DNA from: UMGS172 sp045546915
GTDB taxonomy: Bacteria > Bacillota > Clostridia > Oscillospirales > Acutalibacteraceae
DNA: 46,422 nt
Direction: 5' to 3'
NCBI GenBank assembly: GCA_045546915.1
Contig: JAZQDU010000015.1
Location: 1-46,422, forward strand
Under the pieces are notes generated by a model that was not told the origin of the DNA, ran no database searches, and was given only the letters and a program-made list of their open reading frames with translations. Below are positions 40,433-46,422 of the stretch, in pieces (position 1 is the stretch's first letter; every line of letters starts with the position of its first letter). The position numbers and the translations under genes were made by a program.

Positions 40433-41116
40433 TTAAAGCACTTCACACGAGACGAGGTTAAAACCAAACTCAGAAGCCGAGTTTCTAACAAACAGGGATT
40501 TTACAAGGCAGGTGGCATATTCCTCGCCACCGTCATAACTCCTCATGCAAGAAAGCACCTCATATCCGTCATCGGTCAAATCGAACGACACCAAGGTATG
40601 AACATTAATATCCATTCCCATCTGCGGAAGAGCGATGTAACCTTTAAGTACCTCAGCGTCACCGTAGCCTGTTCCCGACAACTTCTTGCCGTAAAAACTT
40701 TCAGCAAAGCCCTCTGCAAGGCAGGTGTTTACGCAAAGGCCGTAGCCTACTACATCCTGCGCATATTCAGAAAGACTGACGGCTGAACATACTACCATCA
40801 TTTTTTCGTCTTCAAGAGCATCGTTAAAGGCGTTATTTATATTAAGCATTGAAACAAAGCGATTTGCAAGTTGTTCATCACTCATATAAAGCGCATTATT
40901 AACATCGGTTGTTTTTTTCTCGACCTTGTCACTTTGAAAGCCGGATTCTTGTGCAGCAAACGCCGTAGTATATGTGGAAACTGTAGTATCTGCATCGGCA
41001 GAATTTTTCAAAACTTCAACATCGACAGGCGAAAAAGCGCAAAAAAGCAATGCCATAACCGAAATTACGCTTAATATCTCCTTTATTTTTACCTTTTTCA
41101 CTGCCTTCACCACCAC
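40433..41116 (-). CDS. Exported protein of unknown function
   Basis: 227 residues if the GTG at 41116 is used; a GTG at 41101 (MKKVKIKEIL) is a good alternative because GGTGGTG then lies before it. A basic N-terminus and a hydrophobic stretch (about 14-30) form a signal peptide or anchor without a lipobox. The mature part has six cysteines in VVCSAV, LCVNTCLAEG, LSCMRS, ATCLVK and VSCEVL. No family recognised. Located 110 bp upstream of the lipoprotein gene on the same strand. Confidence 0.65.
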   Translation of the reverse strand: MVVKAVKKVKIKEILSVISVMALLFCAFSPVDVEVLKNSADADTTVSTYTTAFAAQESGFQSDKVEKKTTDVNNALYMSDEQLANRFVSMLNINNAFNDALEDEKMMVVCSAVSLSEYAQDVVGYGLCVNTCLAEGFAESFYGKKLSGTGYGDAEVLKGYIALPQMGMDINVHTLVSFDLTDDGYEVLSCMRSYDGGEEYATCLVKSLFVRNSASEFGFNLVSCEVL

Positions 41117-41231
41117 ATATATATTGTGTTTATTACATTATACACACTATATTGGGAAAAATCGTTTCAACTACATTACAGTTTGATGTCAATTTTGTTA
41201 CCTTTTAATACTTCTCTTTTTTTAATAAAAC

Positions 41232-41260
41232 TTGACAACCAAGAGATAATAATATATAAT
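41232..41260 (+). promoter_or_regulatory. Promoter of the gatCAB-aspS operon
   Basis: TTGACA (41232-41237), 17 bp spacer, TATAAT (41255-41260): exact consensus. Confidence 0.92.
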
Positions 41261-41267
41261 CAACTAA

Positions 41268-41530
41268 AATTAAAGGTGTTTTTGGAAAAGTAGTCTTTTG
41301 CTTTGTTAAAAGAGAGCCGTGTTTGGTGAAAAACGGCAACAAATCAACCGATGAAAGACATCCATCAGGTCTAAGACAAGACCCGCCGGCGGAAGAAAAG
41401 TTTATCTTAGTAGAACCGCACGTGAGACAAGCGTTAATTTCATTAAAGTGAGCCTTTTGGGCTAATCAGGGTGGTACCGCGGAAGCTGTCTTTCGTCCCT
41501 TTTTTAGGGATAAAGGCGGTTTTTTTATTT
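41268..41530 (+). promoter_or_regulatory. T-box leader, asparagine specifier (AAC)
   Basis: AGAGAGCC opens stem I, followed by the GGTGAAAAACGG motif; the specifier reads AAC in ATCAACCGATGAA, by analogy with the position of TGG in the trpB leader. T-box GGGTGGTACCGCGG at 41469-41482, then terminator TCCCTTTTTTAGGGA within CTTTCG...TAAAGGCGG and a T-run at 41521-41526. Uncharged tRNA-Asn would switch on gatCAB-aspS. Confidence 0.85.
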
Positions 41531-41548
41531 TAAGTAAAGGAGTAAAAT

Positions 41549-41836
41549 ATGCATATATCAGACCAACTTGTAGAGCATATCGCCGAACTTTCAAAACTGA
41601 AACTCGACAAAAACTCAAAAGGGAAAATAAAAACGGAACTCGAAGCCGTTGTGGGATATATGGATGTACTAAACAGCCTTGACACTACCGGCGTAGAGCC
41701 GTTGTCTCATATAGCAAATATCACCAACGTTTTGCGTGAGGACGAAATCTGTCCCTCTTGCGCACGGGAGGATATTTTGCAAAATGCAAAGGAAAGCACC
41801 GAGCAATACTTTACCGTACCCAAGACGGTGGAATGA
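41549..41836 (+). CDS. gatC: Asp/Glu-tRNA amidotransferase subunit C
   Basis: 95 residues. Stabilises GatA-GatB. Helical N-terminus DQLVEHIAELSKLKLD, then VEPLSHIANITNVLREDE with the conserved H, and the usual C-terminal YFTVPKTVE. Ribosome site AAAGGAG. First gene after the T-box. Confidence 0.95.
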   Translation: MHISDQLVEHIAELSKLKLDKNSKGKIKTELEAVVGYMDVLNSLDTTGVEPLSHIANITNVLREDEICPSCAREDILQNAKESTEQYFTVPKTVE

Positions 41837-41847
41837 CGGAGGAAATT

Positions 41848-43308
41848 ATGGATATTACCAATTTAAGCGCCGTTGATTTGGGTATTGCAATAAAAAAGAA
41901 AGAACTCACCTCTTTAGAACTTGTAACCAAAACTTTGGAAAAAATACAGCAAACCGACGGCAAACTAAACGCTTACATCACCGTAAACGGCGAGCAGGCA
42001 CTGAAAAAAGCCGCAGAAATTGATAAATTGATAGCAGCAGGAGAAGCTTTGGGCCCGTTAGCCGGCGTTCCTGTTGCAATAAAAGACAACATATGCACAA
42101 AAGGCATTAAAACAACCTGTGCATCAAAAATTTTAAATGATTTTGTGCCGTTTTACGATGCCACCGTTGTTGAAAAATTAGAGGCAAACGGTGCAATAAT
42201 TTTGGGCAAAACCAACCTTGACGAATTTGCCATGGGCAGCACGGGTGAAACCTCATATTTTAAGGCAGTAAACAACCCGTTTAACACAAACCACGTTTCA
42301 GGCGGTTCTTCAAGCGGTTCGGCTGCCGCGGTAGCCTCTGGCGAAGCCGTTGTTGCGCTAGGGTCAGACACGGGCGGAAGTATAAGACAGCCTGCCGCGT
42401 TGTGCTCGGTTACAGGCTTTAAGCCAACCTACGGCACTGTTTCGCGCTACGGTCTTGTGGCTCACGCATCATCACTTGACCAGATAGGCCCCCTCGCCCG
42501 AGATGTGCGTGACTGTGCCGCTTTGATGGATATAATCGCCGGTGCCGACCCAAATGACAGCACTACAATTAACACAAAAGCTGACTTTTTAAATAGCCTT
42601 AACGCCGACATTACAGGGCTTAAAATCGGCCTGCCAAAAGAATGTTTTGAAGCAAACGGTCTTGACAGTGAGATAGCCCTGAACGTAAGACAAGTAGCAA
42701 CCGTTTTGTCCGAAAGAGGTGCTATTGTAGAGCAAATCAGTCTGCCGTTTATGGAATATGCCGTTGCGGCATATTATATAATCGCCTCAGCCGAGGCAAG
42801 TTCAAATCTTTCAAGGTTTGACGGCGTAAAATACGGATTAAGAGCCGAGGCAGAAACCCTTGCAGACTTATATAAAGACACCCGTACCGAAGGCTTTGGC
42901 GACGAAGTGAAACGCCGAATCATGCTTGGAACCTTTGTACTATCAAGCGGATATTTCGACGCATACTACCGCAAAGCACTAAAAGTAAAGGCTATAATTA
43001 CCCAAAAGTTCGATGAAGTCTTCAAAAATTTTGACCTTGTGCTATGTCCCGTAACTCCGGTTGCGGCTCCAAAAACGGGTGAATCTTTAAAAGAACCTCT
43101 TAAGATGTACCTTTCGGATATCTTCACTGTTTCGGCAAATATTGCGGGGTTGCCTGCGTTATCGGTACCTTGTGGTTTTACTAAAAGCGGTCTGCCGATA
43201 GGAGCCCAACTTATAGGTAAGGCGTTTTGTGACCAAACGGTACTCAACTGCGGTTTTGCGTACCAGCAAATCACCGACCATCACCTTAAAAAAGCGGAGG
43301 TGAAGTGA
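41848..43308 (+). CDS. gatA: Asp/Glu-tRNA amidotransferase subunit A
   Basis: 486 residues from ATG 41848 (GGAGGAAATT); the frame is open earlier over gatC but without a start signal. Amidase signature with Lys in VAIKDNI, cis-Ser in GGSSSGSAAAVASGEA and nucleophile Ser in SDTGGSIRQPA. Releases ammonia from glutamine or asparagine for GatB. Confidence 0.97.
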   Translation: MDITNLSAVDLGIAIKKKELTSLELVTKTLEKIQQTDGKLNAYITVNGEQALKKAAEIDKLIAAGEALGPLAGVPVAIKDNICTKGIKTTCASKILNDFVPFYDATVVEKLEANGAIILGKTNLDEFAMGSTGETSYFKAVNNPFNTNHVSGGSSSGSAAAVASGEAVVALGSDTGGSIRQPAALCSVTGFKPTYGTVSRYGLVAHASSLDQIGPLARDVRDCAALMDIIAGADPNDSTTINTKADFLNSLNADITGLKIGLPKECFEANGLDSEIALNVRQVATVLSERGAIVEQISLPFMEYAVAAYYIIASAEASSNLSRFDGVKYGLRAEAETLADLYKDTRTEGFGDEVKRRIMLGTFVLSSGYFDAYYRKALKVKAIITQKFDEVFKNFDLVLCPVTPVAAPKTGESLKEPLKMYLSDIFTVSANIAGLPALSVPCGFTKSGLPIGAQLIGKAFCDQTVLNCGFAYQQITDHHLKKAEVK

Positions 43309-43309
43309 C

Positions 43310-44749
43310 ATGGAATGGGAAATTGTAATGGGCCTTGAGGTCCATGTTGAACTTTCAACCAAAACCAAAATCTTCTGCTCCTGCACAACCGAGTTTGGTG
43401 GCGCACCCAACACCCATTGTTGTCCTGTATGCACCGGTTTTCCCGGAACATTGCCAACACTTAACAAATCGGTGGTTGAGTTTGCCGTTAAGGCTGGTTT
43501 GGCTTTAGGTTGCGAGATTAATAACTACAATAAGTTCGACCGAAAAAACTACTTTTACCCCGATTTGCCCAAAGCATATCAGATATCCCAACTTTATCTT
43601 CCGTTTGCTGAAAACGGCAAGGTAGAAATTTCGGTTGGCGATTGTAAAAAGAAGATTGGTATACACGAAATTCACATGGAAGAGGATGCCGGAAAACTCA
43701 TTCATTCGGACGACGGCAATGTTTCTTATATTGATTACAACCGTTGCGGAGTGCCGCTGATAGAGATTGTATCAGAGCCCGATTTCAGAACGGCCGATGA
43801 GGTTATAGCCTATCTTGAAAAACTCAAATCCTTATTCCTTTATCTTGGCATTTCGGACTGCAAAATGCAAGAAGGCTCTATGCGTGCCGATGTAAACCTT
43901 TCGGTAAGGAAAAAGGGTGAACCCAAATTTGGCACCCGTACCGAAATGAAAAACATTAACTCATTTAAGGCAATTAGGCGCGCTATTGCATATGAATCGG
44001 CAAGGCAAATCGAAGTTTTAGAGCACGGCGGTGAAATTTTACAGGAAACACGCCGTTGGGACGACGGCAAAGGACAGAGTTTTGCAATGCGGTCAAAGGA
44101 AAATGCTGAGGACTACCGCTATTTCCCCGAACCCGATATTCCGCCCGTATTGCTTTCTGACGAATATGTGGCAAAACTTAAAAACTCGCTACCCGAATTT
44201 GCCGAGCAAAAAGCAGAAAGATACGTAAAAGAATATGGTTTATCCAATGCCGATTCACTTTTATTGGCATCAGATAAACACATTGCAAACCTTTTTGAAC
44301 GCACTGTTGCTCTTTGCAACAACCCTAAGGAAGTTCGTTATTGGATAATTAGTCAGTTGCTCTTTTTTATGAACGAAAAAGCGATGGATTCACAAGATAT
44401 TAACCTTAACCCCAACACTTTTGCATCGTTTATAAACTTGATTTTAAACGACAAATTAAGCAAACAAAACGGAAAACAGGTTTTTGAGGCCATGCTTTTT
44501 TCACGTGGCGATTTTGATGCTGAGAAATATATAAAAGAGCACAATTTAGAACAAATTGATGACAGCGAGGCTGTAAGACTGGCAGTAAAACAAATAATCG
44601 ATGCCAATCCCACCCCCGTTGCTCAATACAAGCAAGGACAACTGAAAGTTGTTGGCTTCTTTGTTGGACAGGTAATGCGCGAGATGAAAGGCAAAGCCAA
44701 ACCTGACACCGTCAACAAAATAGTGGCTGAAGAACTAAGAAAATTATAA
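43310..44749 (+). CDS. gatB: Asp/Glu-tRNA amidotransferase subunit B
   Basis: 479 residues. Kinase-like core with GLEVHVEL, the zinc cysteines (CSCTTEFGG...HCCPVC), FDRKNYFYPDLPKAYQIS, MQEGSMRADVN, and a C-terminal YqeY-like tail for tRNA binding. Activates the Asp or Glu on the mischarged tRNA and adds ammonia. One base after the gatA stop. Confidence 0.97.
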   Translation: MEWEIVMGLEVHVELSTKTKIFCSCTTEFGGAPNTHCCPVCTGFPGTLPTLNKSVVEFAVKAGLALGCEINNYNKFDRKNYFYPDLPKAYQISQLYLPFAENGKVEISVGDCKKKIGIHEIHMEEDAGKLIHSDDGNVSYIDYNRCGVPLIEIVSEPDFRTADEVIAYLEKLKSLFLYLGISDCKMQEGSMRADVNLSVRKKGEPKFGTRTEMKNINSFKAIRRAIAYESARQIEVLEHGGEILQETRRWDDGKGQSFAMRSKENAEDYRYFPEPDIPPVLLSDEYVAKLKNSLPEFAEQKAERYVKEYGLSNADSLLLASDKHIANLFERTVALCNNPKEVRYWIISQLLFFMNEKAMDSQDINLNPNTFASFINLILNDKLSKQNGKQVFEAMLFSRGDFDAEKYIKEHNLEQIDDSEAVRLAVKQIIDANPTPVAQYKQGQLKVVGFFVGQVMREMKGKAKPDTVNKIVAEELRKL

Positions 44750-44772
44750 AACCTTATAAGGAGGACATAAAA

Positions 44773-46146
44773 ATGGAATTTTTAAACATCGAAAAAAAAG
44801 TAGACACCACCGATATCGAATATGTTATCGACGGCTTTAAAAACGGTACCATCGCCGATGGCGACAAGGTTACTTTAAAGGGTACCTTGCACCGCATAAG
44901 GGAAATGAGCGGTTTTGCTTTTGTTATTGTCAGAACCGCACGCATGGTATTTCAGTGCATTTGGGAAGAAGGCATTTCTAACGTCGATATTAAGGATTTT
45001 TCGGTTGAAGAATGTGTTGTTATCGACGGCACTCTTATAAAAGAAGAACGTAGCCGCTTGGGATTTGACATTCGCATAAACGAAATGAAACGAATTTCGG
45101 GCAAGGCTGAAATTCCGCCTATTGAAATCGGCAACGATAAAAAAATCGACAAACTTAATCTTAACACCCTGCTCGATAACCGCGTGTTATCGCTTCGCAA
45201 CCCTAAGGTAAGGGCTATTCTTAAAATTGCCGACGGTGTACTTTACTCCTTCCGCGAATTTTTGCGCAACGAAGGTTTTACCGAGTTTGTCCCGCCTAAA
45301 ATGGTTACCGCAGGTGCCGAAGGTGGCGCCGATATGTTTGAGGTTGACTATTTCGGACAAAAAGCCTACCTTAACCAAAGCCCTCAAACCTACAAGCAAA
45401 TGATGGTTGGCGTTTTTCAAAAGGTGTTTACCGTAGGCCCCGTTTTCCGCGCTGAAAAGTACAGTACCAACCGCCATATAAACGAATTCCAAGGGCTCGA
45501 CCTTGAAATGGGATTCATTGAGTCGTTCGAGGATTTAATGGAACTTGAAGCAAGAATGTTCAAGTTTATGTTTAAAACACTTAACGAACAGTATGCTCCC
45601 GAACTTGAGATGTATCTTGGCAAGGACGCAAGATTACCCGAACTTGAAAACTTCCCAAAAATAAAGTTTATGGATGCAAAAAAGCTATTTGCCGATGCTC
45701 ATCCCGGAAAACAAGGCGAACTCTCACTTTTAGAACCCGACTTTGCGCCTGAAGAAGAAAAATGGCTGGGCGAATACTTCCTTAAAGAGCACAACTCACC
45801 TATAGTGTTTATAACACATTACCCCACTGTTAAGCGTCCGTTCTACGCAATGGAAGACCCCGAAAACACCGAATACACCTTGAGTTTTGATATGTTGCTC
45901 AATGGTTTAGAGGTTACAACAGGCGGTCAGCGTATTCATGACTACGAAATGCAGGTTGCCAAAATGAAGGCAAGAGGCATGGATATAGAAGAATTTGAAG
46001 ATTATCTCACCATGCACAAATACGGCATGCCTCCTCACGGCGGTATGGGATTGGGTCTTGAAAGAATCGTTCAAAATATTTTGGGCCTTGATAACATCAA
46101 ACAAGCAACCGCCTTCCCCCGCGACCGCGACCGTTTACGCCCGTAA
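44773..46146 (+). CDS. aspS: Aspartyl-tRNA synthetase, archaeal/eukaryotic type (probably non-discriminating)
   Basis: 457 residues, much shorter than the ~590-residue bacterial AspRS and without its GAD insertion. N-terminal OB fold (VTLKGTLHRIREMSGFAFVIVRTA in parts: LHRIREMSGFAFVI), then class II motifs: GADMFEVDYFGQKAYLNQSPQ, FRAEKYSTNRHINEFQGLDLEMGF, and motif 3 GMGLGLERIV. Archaeal-type AspRS enzymes in clostridia charge both tRNA-Asp and tRNA-Asn; the gatCAB neighbours and the Asn T-box support this here. Ribosome site AAGGAGG. Confidence 0.9.
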   Translation: MEFLNIEKKVDTTDIEYVIDGFKNGTIADGDKVTLKGTLHRIREMSGFAFVIVRTARMVFQCIWEEGISNVDIKDFSVEECVVIDGTLIKEERSRLGFDIRINEMKRISGKAEIPPIEIGNDKKIDKLNLNTLLDNRVLSLRNPKVRAILKIADGVLYSFREFLRNEGFTEFVPPKMVTAGAEGGADMFEVDYFGQKAYLNQSPQTYKQMMVGVFQKVFTVGPVFRAEKYSTNRHINEFQGLDLEMGFIESFEDLMELEARMFKFMFKTLNEQYAPELEMYLGKDARLPELENFPKIKFMDAKKLFADAHPGKQGELSLLEPDFAPEEEKWLGEYFLKEHNSPIVFITHYPTVKRPFYAMEDPENTEYTLSFDMLLNGLEVTTGGQRIHDYEMQVAKMKARGMDIEEFEDYLTMHKYGMPPHGGMGLGLERIVQNILGLDNIKQATAFPRDRDRLRP

Positions 46147-46154
46147 AATCAACA

Positions 46155-46183
46155 AACCGCTAAGTGCTTTGCATTTAGCGGTT
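46155..46183 (+). terminator. Terminator of the gatCAB-aspS operon
   Basis: AACCGCTAA/TTAGCGGTT, 9 bp stem with an 11 nt loop, followed by CAATTCTTTT. Confidence 0.75.
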
Positions 46184-46234
46184 CAATTCTTTTGACTGCA
46201 AAAATGTTATAAAAAAATAAAAAAGACACCTAAA

Positions 46235-46418
46235 GGGAGACACTTCGTAAAGAAGTGTTCTCCCTTATTCATTTTTTATATAAAAATTGACACTTTCTAC
46301 AGATAAGTGTCATAGTGGGTTACGCACTTTCAAATGTGCGTAACGGGAGTACATATTTTTCAAACTAACCTATCTCAAAAATAAGAATATTAAGTGATAT
46401 TGTGAGACAGGTCTCACA
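46235..46418. repeat. Cluster of four hairpins at the right edge
   Basis: AGGGAG-ACACTTC/GAAGTGT-T-CTCCCT (46235-46266), TGACACTT/AAGTGTCA (46289-46313), TACGCAC/GTGCGTA (46321-46342) and TGTGAGAC/GTCTCACA (46401-46418). Two share the ACACTT/AAGTGT arm. No protein frame covers them. They may belong to a mobile-element end or a structured RNA that continues beyond the window. Confidence 0.4.
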
Positions 46419-46422
46419 GTGA

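Larger units (their letters stand above)
41117..41548. other. Intergenic region 41117-41548: divergent promoters and Asn T-box
   Basis: No protein gene. It contains the A/T-rich upstream region of the exported-protein gene, the promoter at 41232-41260 and the T-box leader to 41530. Confidence 0.8.

Noticed and set aside
41108..41130. NrdR-like ACACAATATATATGTG before the exported-protein gene
   Set aside because: Spacing of the two arms is off by one base and there is no second box; it is an A/T-rich chance match.
41758..41847. Early start for gatA overlapping gatC
   Set aside because: No ribosome site there; GGAGGAAATT precedes the ATG at 41848 and the protein then matches GatA.
46289..46316. 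Promoter TTGACA-N17-TCATAG at the right edge
   Set aside because: The -10 is poor and the -35 lies inside a hairpin arm; not supported without a downstream gene.

Overview
The window reads as chromosome of a spore-forming, anaerobic, low-to-moderate GC Firmicute, most likely a gut Clostridium relative of the Oscillospiraceae/Ruminococcaceae type. The reasons are: sporulation-type genes (a broken spoVAD, a SpoIIQ-like M23 protein with a forespore-type promoter), two T-box leaders, an oxygen-independent class III ribonucleotide reductase, the indirect GatCAB route to Asn-tRNA, strong AGGAGG-type ribosome sites, and a choloylglycine (bile salt) hydrolase family gene. This placement is inferred from gene content only.

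Left part (1-9200): a partial LOG-family gene, a 3'-truncated spoVAD whose break lies at a ~150 bp imperfect palindrome, a DUF421 (YetF) gene, a small conserved protein, a polar amino-acid ABC importer (binding protein, permease, ATPase), a SpoIIQ-like gene, a flavin reductase, a membrane acyltransferase, then a 700 bp gene-poor stretch. That stretch holds an intact tRNA-Arg(CCU), an interrupted second copy of the tRNA's 5' half, and a strongly structured ~150 nt element followed by a UUCG-loop terminator.

Middle (9200-30600): rsmE, a pyridoxal-kinase-like gene, a divergent XRE repressor / DUF2752 pair with two palindromic operators, nadB-nadC, an orphan 5S rRNA with its own promoter, the argCJBDF operon, a ~970 bp insert bounded by a 36 bp duplication of the argF 3' end, a tryptophan-T-box-controlled lone trpB, a 1-phosphofructokinase-like gene, and a redox block of nrdG, nrdD (with a fused CPNC thioredoxin-like domain) and trxB, with two NrdR-type boxes on the nrdD promoter.

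Right part (30600-46422): a PlsC-like acyltransferase with a zinc ribbon, a GH16 lipoprotein with two repeated N-terminal domains, the bile-salt-hydrolase-like gene, tRNA-Arg(ACG), a cls-htrA-comM run, two exported proteins of unknown function, and an Asn-specific T-box leading gatC-gatA-gatB and an archaeal-type AspRS: a complete tRNA-dependent asparagine unit. The window ends in a cluster of hairpins with no gene visible.

The most unusual items are the argF 3'-end duplication with its decayed cargo, the structured RNA candidate at 8565-8760, the interrupted tRNA-Arg copy, the NrdD-thioredoxin fusion next to trxB, and the XRE/DUF2752/TM2 locus. I see no CRISPR array, complete prophage, transposase or integrase gene here.
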